A stretch of 64,000 nt of DNA from Stomoxys calcitrans (GCF_963082655.1 NC_081552.1:97267592-97331591), one strand, 5' to 3'. Positions 23,515 to 35,326 are shown, counted from the first letter of the stretch. Notes: a model not told the origin generated them from the sequence alone. Program-made: numbers and translations.

Positions 23515-24150
23515 TAACGAATGACGCCAGTCTTCACCGACCTGTAATTATAGGCGGAGACTTCAATGCCTGAGCAACAGATTGGGGAAGTCGGAGGACA
23601 AATGAGAGAGGCAGAATTCTACTAGATGCGTTAGCAAGGGTAGATGTAATCCGAGCATTCGTAAGCTCCGGCCTTGCAACGAGAATGAAATGGCAAGTGA
23701 GCGAACACAGCGACCATCAAGCTATAACGTTCGAAATCAAAAGAAGATCTACGGACCAGACACCTAGACCTAGCCAAAATGTAAAGGATGAACGGAAGAA
23801 AAATTCGACCCGGAATTCTTCTAAGCAATATTTTTCAGCTACACAATTGAAGAAGACGAAATTTCAATTACGGCAGAAATTGAAGCAGAAGCCTTTAAAA
23901 ATGCATGCTATGCGTCAATGCGAAAAAAGATCAAGTGCTGGCAGAAAAGAAGACTACTGGTAGAATATCGTACGAAATGAATTGCAGAAAGCAATTCCGA
24001 TTGTTTCAATGATATATGCAAAGAAGGTGACTCCAACCACTGTGGTAAAGCTTACCAGGTTGTAATGTCTGAGATGAAAGGGAGGAAATCGCCGCAATCG
24101 ATCGTGAAAGCACTATTTTCTACTGGAGAACCTCGGGTAGACGTAGCTCA
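23515..24150 (+). pseudogene. endonuclease part of non-LTR ORF2 (dead)
   Basis: RPVIIGGDFNA at 23538-23570 is the APE-type endonuclease motif, followed by TGA where a tryptophan codon is usual (NAW). It continues ATDWGSRRTNERGRILLDAL and MKWQVSEHSDHQAITFEI, with SDH being the last catalytic motif. Between GRILLDAL and SDHQ about 30 residues are lost. A basic linker follows. Confidence 0.75.
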
Positions 24151-25340
24151 AAAAAACGCCGGGACCGGATCTCATACCAAACAGAGCTCTAAAACATGCA
24201 ATGAAACTGAGACCATCAATATTTGCAATGATTTTTAGTATTATCCTGAAAGACGGTATTATCCCAGAAGTATGGCGAAGACAGAAACGCATACTTTTAC
24301 TAAAACCAAAAAACTTGGAGAACCTGAATCATACCGGCCTATTTGTCTGCTGGACACGCTAGGAAAGTGTCTAAAAAAATTATCTATAATAGACCACAAA
24401 AAAAAGAGGTGGCAATGGAATTTCTGAAAGACAATACGACTTTCGGAAAGTTAACTAAACAGTCAATGCGATCACACTCGTATCGAAGACAGCCAGAAAC
24501 GCCAATATGGCAAAGGGCAAATGAAGAAATTAATGCGCAGTCATAACTCTCGACATCGAAAAACCTTTCAATTCCGCGAGCTTGCCCCATGAACATTTTG
24601 CCCATGAACATTCCACTAAGGAACAGGGGCAAACTCCTCACATATCAATGAGTGCAGTCCGATTCAAGTTTTAAGCTCAATGATAAGGGGCCTCCTTTTT
24701 ATAGCCGAGTCCGAACGGCGTGCCGCAGTGCAACACCTCTTTCGAGAGAAGTTTTACATGGCATAGTGCCTCACAAATGTTGCCAGCATTAGGAGGGGAA
24801 AACGACCGTTGAAAATTTTTTTGATGGTCTCGCCAGGATTCGAACCCAGACGTTCAGCGTCATAGGCGTACATGCTAACCTCTGCGCTACGGTGGCTTCC
24901 TCCCGAGTACCTTATAGCAACAATAAAAAGTTATATCTCGAACCGAGTACTATGTGTCGACACTGATGAGAACGTTGTTTCATATAAGGTAATGTATGGA
25001 GTGCCACAAGGATCTGCCCTTGGTCCGCTTCTGTATGACGGTATATTTAAACTTCAATTACCAGAAGAAGCTACAATCGTTGAATTTGCAGGTGACATTA
25101 CCATATTGGTCCAGACAAATCACTTCCATGAAGTAGAGTTGTACTCGAATGAGGTAATCAAAAAAATTAAAGACTGGTTAACTACAATTATGGCAGAACA
25201 AGAAAAGGAGGCTGTAATCATAAGTGGGAAAAGGAAAAAGGAGGACCTATCTATTAAAGTGGGTATAGTTGATATAAAATCAGCCGAAAGTCTGAAATAC
25301 CTTGGAGTCCTGATAGACGACCGTGTAATTCGCTGTTAAA
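24150..25340 (+). pseudogene. reverse transcriptase part of non-LTR ORF2, split by a SINE
   Basis: Relics of the finger region appear before the SINE (YRPICLLDTLGKCLKKLI, VITLDIEKPFNSA). After it the frame is open: PPEYLIATIKSYISNRVL, YGVPQGSALGPLLYDGIF, IVEFAGDITILV and ESLKYLGVLIDDR. The catalytic FADD box reads FAGD at 25085-25096, so one essential aspartate is lost. The frame ends at 25339 and no RNase H follows. GVPQGS...FADD...LKYLGV order is that of R1/LOA/Jockey-type RTs. Confidence 0.8.
24585..24896 (-). mobile_element. tRNA-derived SINE inside the RT relic
   Basis: Read on the minus strand it starts GCCACCGTAGCGCAGAGG and contains GGTTCGAATCC. TAGCGCAGAGG (24879-24889) fits an RNA polymerase III A box and GGTTCGAATCC (24836-24846) a B box, 32 bases apart, as in a tRNA. 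A tRNA-unrelated body and a 3' end with CATGAACATT repeated twice follow. It interrupts the RT between FNSA and PPEYL. I cannot define a clean target duplication. Confidence 0.8.
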
Positions 25341-25427
25341 AACGCATAGAATGTGCGTAGCGCACTTTCCAGAATAAGCCAAACATATGTGACCCGAGAC
25401 AAAGCCGAAGACTTAGGCATTAAGAGC

Positions 25428-26690
25428 TACGTCTACCCTAGGTTCTCCAGTAGGAAATAGTGTTTTCACGATCGATTGCGGCGATTTCCTCCCTTTCATC
25501 ATAGACATTACAACCTGGTAAGCTTTACCCCAGTGTTTGGAGTCAGCTTCTTTGCATATATCCTTGAAACAATCGGAGTTGCTTTCTGCAATACATTTCG
25601 TACGATATTCTACCAGTAGTCTTCTTTTCTACCAGCACTTGATCGTTTTGTCTCATTGGCGCATCGCATGCATTTTTAAAGACTTCTGCTTCAATTTCTG
25701 CCGTAATTGTAATTTCGTCTTCTTCAATTGTGTAGCTGCAAAATATTGCTTAGAAGAATTCCGGGTCGAATTTTTCTTGCGTCCATCCTTTACATTTTGG
25801 CTAGGTCTAGGTGTCTGGTCCGTAGATCTTCTTTTGATTTCGAACATTATAGCTTGATGGTCGCTGTGCGTGTAGTGTTCGCTCACTTGCCATTTCATTC
25901 TAGTTGCAAGGCCGGATCTTACGAATGCTCGGATTACATCTACCCTTGCTAACGTATCTAGTAGAATTCTGCCTCTCTCATTTGTCCTCCGACTTCCCCA
26001 ATCTGTTGCACAGGCATTGAAGTTTGCTATCTCTGCACTCTATCACAACCTCCTGATTGTGGATCTTACTTCTCGGTAATGTTCCGAATTGAGGTTTTTA
26101 GCTCCAGAAGGAGATAATCCTGTTGGGCCTTCCGTACTTTATTGACCTTGTTACCGAAGTCCTGCGGATCTGGGTCGAACCTGATTTTCTTGAGGATGTC
26201 AGCGTATGAAGTTCCCTCCTTGGAAGATATGAGCATTGTATCTGGGTTATCATTTCGGGGTCTTACTTTCCCTTTCTTCTTGAAGTATTTCCAAACTCCT
26301 TTGTCTCTGTAGGCTCCGATGCTCCATTGGAGGTTCTATTGTATACACCGCTCCCCTGACCTTGTCTGATTTAGGCCTATTGAGGAGGGAGTTGTGTTTG
26401 GGTGGGTCGCGTCATCAAGGTTTCGTTTAAGCTCCCGTTTCGATTGCCAAACTTTTGGCGATGTCTGTGTGGCTTTCCCAATTTTCCATGTTTTTTCCAG
26501 AGCATTTCTCATGCCGTTAGTCACGGACGTTGTTGTAGGTTAACTTGATTGTCCTGATTGTTTGTTTGATTGCGTGGTGCACGTTGTTTCTGCACTTTAC
26601 TTAAGCTACCAGTTCGGCGATTTGGTTTCCCAATGCAGCAAACGCATCCTTTTCTTCGGTGGTTGAGCAAAGCAAGACAGACAGGAAACG
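25428..26690 (-). repeat. right arm of the inverted duplication (gag and endonuclease relics)
   Basis: On the minus strand it repeats the left arm: KSKRELKRNLDDATHPN near 26410, then MKWQVSEHYTHSDHQAIMFE at 25840-25898 and TPRPSQNVKDGRKKNSTRNS. Here the SDH motif keeps the usual YTHSDHQA, which the left arm has lost by a 6-base deletion. The RT is not duplicated. Confidence 0.9.
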
Positions 26691-27690
26691 AGGTACTTAT
26701 AGGGTGCGTTTCGAACTCTAACCACATTTCGTGCGGTAGTACCAACATTAATAAGCGGGGCCAATCCTTGGCAGAATTCTTGAATTCTAACGACCTTATA
26801 AAACTTAAAACCGCTACCTTTGTTAACTGGATTAGAAAGGAGGTTTTAGATGTGACAATATGTTTGGAGAATCTAATCGATAATTACGGATTGGAGAGTC
26901 TCCGTGGAACACTCTTTCTCTGACCATCGCTACATTAGGATTAGAATAGCACGGGCAGTGTCGAATCCGATAAGCTTCCGTAATAAGTTGAAAACCAACG
27001 GCCAAAATTTCGGAAGATTACTCAGAAGAAATCTTGGGCAAGATAATTAAAATTGTCCAAGCATAGAAGACATTGACTACAATGTCAACAGGATTACGAC
27101 TGCACTAGTGGAGACTTTCGAACATAGTTGTTCTCTTTGGGTAAGGAAATCAGGCCAAGAAAAACCCTGGATGACCGGGGAGATTTCCAAAGCCTTACTT
27201 TCTTTTTACTCAAAACCATGGAACATATTGTGGACACTATTATTAAGAGTAGGATATCCAGCAAATTGTTCAAATACAAACAGCATGCCTATGTTAAGAG
27301 AAGGTCGGTGCCCGACCTTCTAAGGATAATACAACAGGGTCAGTCAAGTGCCCACTTGGCACTACGGTTATGAGACTTAAGACGATTGGAGAATGGATTG
27401 AGAATAGCGGCAGCTCATATTATTGCCGTAAGGGCAATAGCAACCAGGAAGGTAAGGTCAACAACAGTCTTGCACTGAAAAAAGGAGATTAAGGTTTTCT
27501 CTGAGGATGGCACGGTCCGCATCGTTTGGGTGCTGGGAATAAGAAAGCAGACGATTCGGCAATGAGACCAGAGAACTGCCGTCAACAAACTTGGTTAACA
27601 CGAAGCCTTACGGGTGGACGTAGTCCGAGTTAAGGGCGTGGTCGACGAATAAGGGGGAATGAGAGGGAAGACGATTTGGCGGTGAAGGTT
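26657..27690 (+). pseudogene. second non-LTR element (RNase H type), endonuclease to 3' end, decayed
   Basis: An open piece (26688-26923) reads QTGNEVLIGCVSNSNHIS, GSTNINKRGQSLAEFLNSND and TFVNWIRKEVLDVTICLENL, the endonuclease region of an R1/I-like ORF2. After 26925 it breaks up, with RT-proximal scraps (ENCSNTNSMPMLREGR region) and RNase H-proximal scraps (MRLKTIGEWIENS near 27368). Most of the RT is gone. The last piece, near 27640-27690 (GAGAGGGAAGACGATTTGG), is followed at once by the opposing copy. Confidence 0.6.
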
Positions 27691-28800
27691 TTTTTTGCCA
27701 TCCTCAGAGAACTCGTTAATATCCTTCTTACACTGCAAGACTGTCCGTGACCTTACCGTCCTGGAAATTGCCCTTATGGCAATTTTACTGTCCGTATAAA
27801 TGTTCACACTCGACGCCTTCGCGTTAGCATCACACCACCTCACGCATTCCGTGATCTCCGTCGGAAGGACCGTATTATGGTCAGGCAGTCTAAAACAGAT
27901 ATCAGTCCCTGGGTTCTCAATGTAGACCCCCAGGCCTACTCTGTTCTCTAGGTTTGATCCATCCGTGTAAAATTTTCCAGATGGCAATGTAAGTGTTCCG
28001 TCAATCCAAGAGTGTGCCGCTGGCAGCAGTGCTTCACACTCGACCTCAATGTTCTTGTCAGGTATCCAATAGGAAGCCTCTTCCTTCCAGGTTTCCTAAC
28101 GTCGCCTCGATTACACCGCGATGGTATTAACCATTCCATTCTCCCATCGCCTTAAGTCTCATAGACGCAGTGGATGCATCATACTCAAAATGTATGTCAA
28201 TGGGTTGGATATGTAGAATAGTCTGCAGTGCTTTAGTAGGCGTGGTCCTCATCGCTCCGCCTATGCAAAGACAATATGTTGTCTGAACCTGTTGTGTGAT
28301 CCTTATGTTGCACTTTTTTCCATAGCAGTCAAACAAACTACTTATCGGATTCGGCGCTGGCCGTGCTATTCTAAACCTAATGTAGCGAAGGTCAGAAAAT
28401 GTTCCATGGAGACCCTCCAATCCTTAACCTCATCGATTAGATTTTCCAAACATATCGTCACATCTAATAGCTCCTCCCTAATCCTATTAACAAAGGTAGC
28501 GGTGTTACCAACATTAAGTGTTATTAGGTTGCACCCTATTTGTACCTCGTTTCTGTCTGTTTTGCTTTCCTCACCAGCCGTTGCAGCTCCGACGTGGGTT
28601 GCGGTGTCGGAGAGTCGAAAGGCAGATAAGGAGATGCCAGGTATGCTCCACCGACTCCCTGTTTCACTACATACGACATTGAAAACTCTGCTGTCAGCCA
28701 CGGGTCGTCGGGCGGTATTAAGTCACCTGCCACTGCCCGGCTTGTTGCCTCAATATGAGGATTTCTGCCTATCCTAGTCTTCCCAATCTTGAAAAAAAAA
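27600..28800 (-). pseudogene. RT-deleted copy of the same RNase H-type non-LTR element
   Basis: From 28800 downward: YLASPYLPFDSPTPQPTSEL, then LLDVTICLENLIDEVKDWRV (endonuclease), then directly TTYCLCIGGAMRTTPTKALQ, HIQPIDIHFEYDASTASMRL and the RNase H segment FYTDGSNLENRVGLGVYIE, TEITECVRW and YTDSKIAIRA. The junction near 28330 removes the whole polymerase. The RNase H aspartates in YTDGS and YTDSK are kept. Several frameshifts. Confidence 0.75.
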
Positions 28801-29021
28801 CCGTCCTCCCACAGAGCTTTTAGTCCCCCAGCAGAAAATATTGCACCCCTGGATGCAATAGTGTAAGTTAAAACTATCGTGATATTAGCATACACAGTTG
28901 CTTTCGGCATGCATGATTTTTGTGGGATATGTCCCACTTCAATGCGATTGTTTAAAGATCCAAAATGCGCTTTTTGTTAAACATCAAAAATGGAACAATA
29001 GCAGCACAAATTTAATTTGCC

Positions 29022-31722
29022 TTTTTATACCCAAAACCGAAGGATGGGGGTATATTCATTTTGTCATTCCGTTTGCAACACATCGAAATATCCATTTCCG
29101 ACCCTATAAAGTATATATATTCTTGATCAGCGTAAAAATCTAAGACGATCTAGACATGCCCGTCCGTCTGTCTGTTGAAATCACGTCCGTCTGTCTGTTG
29201 AAATCAAATTAAAAACAAGTAAAAGCGTGCTAAGTTCGACCGGGCCGAATTTGATATACCCTCCACCATGGATCGCATTTGTCGAGTTCTTTTCCCGGCA
29301 TCTCTTTTTAGGCAAATAAGGAGATGCCGGTTTGGACCTCAATTAAATTATATGTTGGAGACCTATGTAAAATGTCAGCCAATTCGAATAAGAATTGCGC
29401 CCTTTGGGGGCTCATGAATTAAAATAGAGAGATCGATTTATATGGGAGCTGTATCGGGCTATAGACCAATTCAGGCCATAATACACACGTATGTTGATGG
29501 TCATGAGAGAATCTGTCGTACAAAATTTCAGGCAAATCGGATAATAATTGCGGCCTCTAGAGGCTCAAGAAGTCAAGATCCCAGATCAGTTTATATGGCA
29601 GCTATATCAGGTTATGAACCGATTTGAACCTTATTTGACACAGTTGTTGAAAGTAAAAATAAAATACGTCATGCAAAATTTCAGCCAAATCGGATACGAA
29701 TTGCGCCCTCTAGAAGCTCAAGAAGATCCCAGATCGGTTTATATGACAGCTATATCAGGTTATGGACCGATTTCAACCATACTTGACACAGTTGTTGGAT
29801 ATCATACCGAAATACTTCGTGCAAAAATTCATTCAAATCGGATAAGAATTGTGCCCTCTAGAGGCTCAAGAAGTCAAGACCCAAGATCGGTTTATATGGC
29901 AGCTATATCACGTTATGGACCGCTTTAAACCATACTTGGCACAGTTGTTGGGTATCATAACAAAACACGTCGTGCAAAATTTCATTCTGATCGGATAAGA
30001 ATTGCGCACGCTAGAGGCTCAAGAAGTCAAGACCCAAGATCGGTTTATATGGCAGCTATATCTGGTTATAAACCGATTTGAACCATACTTGGCACAGTTG
30101 TTGGATATCATAACAAAACACGTCGTGCAAAATTTCATCCCAATCGGATAAGAAATGCGCACTCTAGAGGCTCAAGAAGTCAAGACCCAAGATCGGATTA
30201 TATGGCAGCTATATCAAAACATAGACCGATATGGCCCATTTACAATACCAACCGACCTACACTAATAAGAAGTATTTGTCAAAATTTCAAGCGGCTAGCT
30301 TTACTCCTTCGGAAGTTAGCGTGGTTTCGACAGACTGACGGACGGACGGACAGACGGACGGACATGGCTAGATCGACATAAAATTTCACGACGATCAAGA
30401 ATATATATACTTTATGGGGTCTCAGACGAATTTTTCGAGTAGTTACAATCAGAATGACGAAATTAGTATACCCCCATCTTATGGTGGAGGGTATAATAGA
30501 GCTATTAAGCAGGAACTTTGCACAAATTCTTTTGTTTCCATAAGCAGATTAAATTCGAAGACGGGCTATATCGGACTATATCTTGATATAGCCCCCATAT
30601 AGACCGATCCGCCGATTTAGGATCTTAGACCCATAAAAGAAACATTTATTATACGATTTTGCTGAAATTTGGGACAGTAAGTTGCGTTAGGCCCTTTGAT
30701 ATCATTCATCAATTTGGCCCAGATCGATCCAGATTTGGATATAGCTCTCATATAGGCCGATCCTCCGATTTAGGGTCTTAGGCCCATAAAAGCCACATTT
30801 ATTGTCCGATTTTGCTGAAATTTGGGACAGGGATTTCCGTTAGGCCCTTCGACTTCCTTCGTTAATTTGGACTAGATCGGTACAGATTTGGATATAGCTG
30901 CCATATAGACCCATCCTCCGACTTAGGTTCTTAGGCCCATAAAAGCCACATTTTTTACCCAATTGTGCTGAAATTTGAGACAATGAGTTGTGTTGGGCCC
31001 TTCAACATCCTTTATTAATTTGATTTAGATCCGTTCAGATTTGGATATAGCTGCCATATAGACCGATCTCTCGGTTTCAAGTTTTGAGGCCATAAAAGGC
31101 GCATTTATTGTCCGATATCACTGAAATTTGAGACAGTGAGTTGTCTTAAACCCTTCGACGTCTTTCTTCAATTTTGCCCTGATCGGTTCAGATTTGGATA
31201 TAGCTGCCATATAGACCGATATCTAGGTTTTAGGTTTTGGGGCCATAAAAAGCGCATTTTTTGTCCAAAATCGCTGAAATTTGGGACAGCGAGTTGTGTT
31301 AGGCTCTTCGACGTCCTTCCTCAATTTGGCCCAGATTGGTCCAGATTTGACTATAGCTGCCATATAGACCGATCTCTCGATTTAAGGTTTTGGCCCCATA
31401 AAAGACGCGTATATAATCCGATTTCATTGAAATTTGACACAGTGACTTATATTAGGCTTTTCGACATCCGTGTCGTATAAGGTTCAGATCGGTTAATTTT
31501 TAGATATAGCTACTAAAAAGACCAATATTTTGTTATACACAATTGAACAATAATTTGTATTTATTAGATTTTTGTCCAAATCGGAACATATTTCGATATA
31601 ACTGCAATGGGGCATAACGTATGCAATTTTCACCGGATTATGATGAAAGGCGGTTTACATATATACCCGAGGTGGTGGGTATGCGAAGCTTGGCCCGGCC
31701 GAACTTAACGCCATTTTACTTG
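29022..31722 (+). mobile_element. HL-B element split by a nested HL-A copy
   Basis: The left part 29022-29213 starts TTTTTATACCCAAAACCG and ends in a duplicated GTCCGTCTGTCTGTTGAAAT. The right part 30497-31722 resumes with TTTGCACAAATTC, carries about six ~153-bp units and ends GGTGGTGGGTATGCG, hairpin-like TTGGCCCGGCCGAA, ACTTG. The HL-A insert is 29214-30496. Confidence 0.75.
29214..30496 (-). mobile_element. HL-A element nested in HL-B
   Basis: Starts AACAAGTAAAAGCG with hairpin TTCGACCGGGCCGAA (one mismatch) and ends GGTGGAGGGTATA. It shares a private deletion (AGGCAAATAAGGAGATGCCGG) with the inverted copy at 31788-32747. Confidence 0.8.
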
Positions 31723-31787
31723 TTCATGCTAGGAATGTTCTCAATGAAAACACCGTTTTCTGCGTTTAATGCCCCAAAAAAATATGA

Positions 31788-32747
31788 TTTTTATACCCTC
31801 CACCATAGGATAGGGGGTATACTAATATCGTCATTCTGTTTGTAACTACTCGAAATATTCGTCTGAGACCCCATAAAGTATATATATTCTTGATCGTCGC
31901 GACATTTTATGTCGATCTAGCCATGTCCGTCCGTCCGTCTGTCTGTCGAAAGAACGTTAACTTCCGAAGAAGTAAAGCAAGCCGCTTGAAATTTTGCACA
32001 AATACTTCTTATTAGTGTAGGTCGGTTGGTATTGTAAATGGGTCATATCGGTCCATGTTTTGATATAGCTGCCATATAAACCGATCTTGGGTCGTGACTT
32101 CTTGAGCCTCTAGAGTGCGCAATTCTTATCCGATCGGAATGAAAATTTGCACGACGTGTTTTGTTATGATATCCAACAACAGTGCCAAGTATGGTTCAAA
32201 TCGGTTCATAACCTGATATAGCTGTCATATAAACCGATCTTGGGTCTTGACTTCTTGAGCATCTATAGTGTGCAATTGCATTATCCGATTAGAATCTAAT
32301 GTTGCATGAAGTGTTTCGTTATAATATACAGCAAAGGTGCCAAGTATAATTCAAATCGGTCCATAACCTGATATAGCTGCCATATAAACCGATCTTGGAT
32401 CTTGACTTCTTGAGCCTCTAGAGGCCGCAAATATTATCCGATTTACCTGAAATTTTGTACTACAGATTCTCTCATGACCATCAACATACGTGTGTATTAT
32501 GGCCTGAATTGGTCTATAGCCCGATACAGCTCCCATATAAATCGATCTCTCTATTTTAATTCATGAGCCCCCAAAGGGCGCAATTCTTATTCGAATTGGC
32601 TGACATTTTACATAGGTCTCCAACATATAATTTAATTGAGGTCCAAACCGGCATCTCCTTATTTGCCTAAAAAGAGATGCCGGAAAAAGAAATCGACAAA
32701 TGCGATCCATGGTGGAGGGTATATCAAATTCGGCCCGGTCGAACTTG
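31788..32747 (+). mobile_element. HL-A element with deleted 3' tip
   Basis: TTTTATACCCTCCACCATAG start, GTCC tract near 31926-31948, three units, and the hairpin TTCGGCCCGGTCGAA followed directly by CTTG; the usual AGCACGCTTTTA is missing. Shares CCGGCATCTCCTTATTTGCC with the copy at 29214-30496 in opposite orientation. Confidence 0.75.
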
Positions 32748-33134
32748 TTTTTAAAAATAAATTGTCATTAACATACAAAGCTCAGGATCAGATGGCGTTT
32801 TATAGTAATTAATTGAAAAATTAAATGAATTAAAATTATTTTAATTTGAATTTAGTCGCAAAATCTTTAAGAATACTGCGTTAAAGAGTATAATATAAAA
32901 CAACAACTAAAGAAAAAACACAACAGGAGCGATAACTTTTTGGCCAAATTCGCAAATTCAATTGAAGATATTAAACTCTCTTTAAAGCACGCTGATAAAG
33001 ATCGTGCCATCCAAGTTTCGAAAAGCACGGATTGTTTTACTTGATCTTCGTTCAATGAGCTTAAAATATTATTAGCATACACAACCGCTAATCAGAAGCA
33101 ATATGGATACAAAGAAAATTCGTATTATATATAC
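32748..33134. other. unassigned 387 bp
   Basis: AT-rich, with short frames but no coding motif or repeat terminus. Confidence 0.5.
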
Positions 33135-33824
33135 AACAAGTAAAAAAGCGTTGAGTTCGGCCGGGCCGAACTTTGGATACCCACCACCTCTGGTATATAT
33201 GTAAACCACCTTTCATCAAAATCCGGTGAAAATTTCATACGTTATGTCCCATTGCAGTTATATCGAAATATGTTCCGATTTGGACCAAATACTAATAAGC
33301 ACAAGTTATTGTTCAATTGTGTAAAACAAAATAGTGGTCTTTTTAGTAGCTATATCTAAAAATAAACCGATTTGAACCATATACGACACGGATGTCGAGA
33401 AGCCTTCTTTAATTTGGCCTATATCGGTCCAGATTTAGATATTGCTACCATGTATACCGATATTTCGATTTAAAGTCTTGGTCACTGAAATTTTATATAT
33501 AGTGACTTATATAAGTCACTATATATAAAATTTCAGTGAAATCGGACTATAAATGCGCCTTTTATGGGGCCAAGACTTTAAATCGAAATATCGGTATACA
33601 TGGTAGCTATATCGAAATCTGGACCGATATAGGCCAATTAAAGAAGGATGTTGAAGGACTTAACATAACTCACTGTACCAAATTTTAACAAAATCGGATA
33701 ATAAATGTGGCTTTAATGAGCCTAAGACCCTAAATCGGCTGAACGGTCTATATACTTGGGGCTATATCAAGGTATAGTCCGATATAGCCTATCTTCGAAC
33801 TTAACCCGCTTATGGACAAAAAAA
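33135..33824 (-). mobile_element. HL-B 3' part containing a large foldback
   Basis: AACAAGTAAAAAAGCG, hairpin TTCGGCCGGGCCGAA and GGATACCCACCACCTC on the left. The middle is a palindromic duplication (33403-33647). It is broken off at the HL-A copy that starts at 33825. Confidence 0.7.
33403..33647. repeat. foldback with arms of 108 and 137 bp
   Basis: The centre is AGTGACTTATATAAGTCACT at about 33501-33520 with no loop. Left arm CCTTCTTTAATTTGGCC... returns as GGCCAATTAAAGAAGG. The right arm has about 29 extra bases (around CTATAAATGCGCCTTTTATG) that are normal HL-B sequence, so the left arm carries the deletion. Confidence 0.9.
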
Positions 33825-35326
33825 AACAAGTAAAAGCGTGCTAAGTTCGGCCGGGCCGAATCTTATATACCCTCCACCATGGATCGCATTTGTCGAGTTT
33901 TTTTCCCGGCATCTCTTCTTAGGCAAAAAAGGATATAAGAAAAGAGTTGCTCTGCTATTAAAACGATATCAAGATATGGTCCGGTTCGGACCACAATTAA
34001 ATTATATGTTGGAGACCTGTGTAAAATTTCAGCCAATTCGTATAAGAATTGCGCCAACATTGGGGGCTCACGAAGTAAAATAGTAAGAACGATTTATATG
34101 GGATCTGTATCGGGCTATAGACCGATTCAGACCATAATAAACACGTATGTTGATGGTCATTAAAGGATCTGTCGTACAAAATTTCAGGCATATCGGATAA
34201 TAATTGCGACCTCTAGCGGTCAAGAAGTCAAGATCCCAGATCGGTTTATATGGCAGCTATATCAGGTTATGAACCGATTTGAACCTTATTTGACACAGTT
34301 GTTGAAAGTAAAAATAAAATACGTCATGCAAAATTTCAGCCAAATCGGATAGGAATTGCGCCCTCCAGAAGCTCAAGAAATCAAATCCCCAGATCTGTTT
34401 ATATGACAGCTATATCAGGTTATGAACCGATTTGAACCATACTTGGCACAGTTGTTGGATATCATAACGAAATACTTCGTGCAAAAATTCATTCAAATCG
34501 GATAAGAATTGTGCCCTCTAGAGGGTCAAGAAGTCAAGACCCAAGATCGGTTTATATGGTAGCTATTACAGGTTATGGACCGATTTGAACCATACTTGGC
34601 ACAGTTGTTGGGTATCGTAACAAAACACGTCGTGCGAAATTCCATTCCAATCAGATAAGAATTGCGCCCTCTAGAGGGTCAAGAAGTCAAGACCCAAGAT
34701 CGGTTTATATGGTAGCTATATCAGGTTATGGACCGATTTGAACCATACTTGGCACAGTTGTTGGATATCATAACAAAACACGTCGTGCAAAATTTCATTT
34801 TCAATCGGATAAGAATTGCGCACTCTAGAGGCTCAAGAAGTCAAGACCCAAGATCGGTTTATATGGCAGCTATATCAGGTTATGAACCGATTTGAACCAT
34901 ACTTGGCACAGTTGTTGGATATCATAGCAAAGCACGTCATGCAAAATTTCATTCCAATCGAATAAGAATTGCGCACTCTAGAGGCTCAAAAAGTCAAGAC
35001 CCAAGATCGGTTTATATGGCAGCTATATGAAAACATGGACCGATATGGCCCATTTACAATACCAACCGACCTACACTAATAAGAAGTATTTGTGAAAAAT
35101 TTCAAGCGGCTAGCTTTACTCCTTCGAAAGTTAGCGTGCTTTCGACAGACAGACGGACGGACGGACGGACGGACGGACAGACGGACGGACATGGCTAGAT
35201 CGACATAAAATTTCACGACGATCAAGAATATATATACTTTATGGGGTCTCAGACGAATATTTCGAGTAGTTACAAACAGAATGACGAAATTAGTATACCC
35301 CCCATCTTATGGTGGAGGGTATAAAA
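33825..35326 (-). mobile_element. full-length HL-A element, twin of 48905-50447
   Basis: Complete at both ends. It shares private variants with the copy at 48905-50447, including GAGTTTTTTTCCCGG, GTCATTAAAGGATCTG and CCTCTAGCGGTCAAG, and the same order of five units. GGAC tract at 35149-35188 is much shorter than in the twin. Confidence 0.85.

Larger units (their letters stand above)
22742..24150 (+). repeat. left arm of a large inverted duplication
   Basis: This segment recurs in reverse complement at 25428-26690. Both arms start outside with CTTGCTTTCCTCAACAGCCG or its near copy, run through the same gag-like and endonuclease relics, and end inside at GGAGAACCTCGGGTAGACGT. Each arm has private indels; the right arm lacks about 115 bp around 23450-23560. 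The spacer is 24151-25427. Confidence 0.9.

Noticed and set aside
24836..24896. A functional tRNA gene
   Set aside because: A and B boxes are good but the acceptor stem does not close and a SINE body follows.
28292..28777. 161-codon plus-strand frame
   Set aside because: Opposite strand of the recognisable endonuclease and RNase H relic; no motif of its own.
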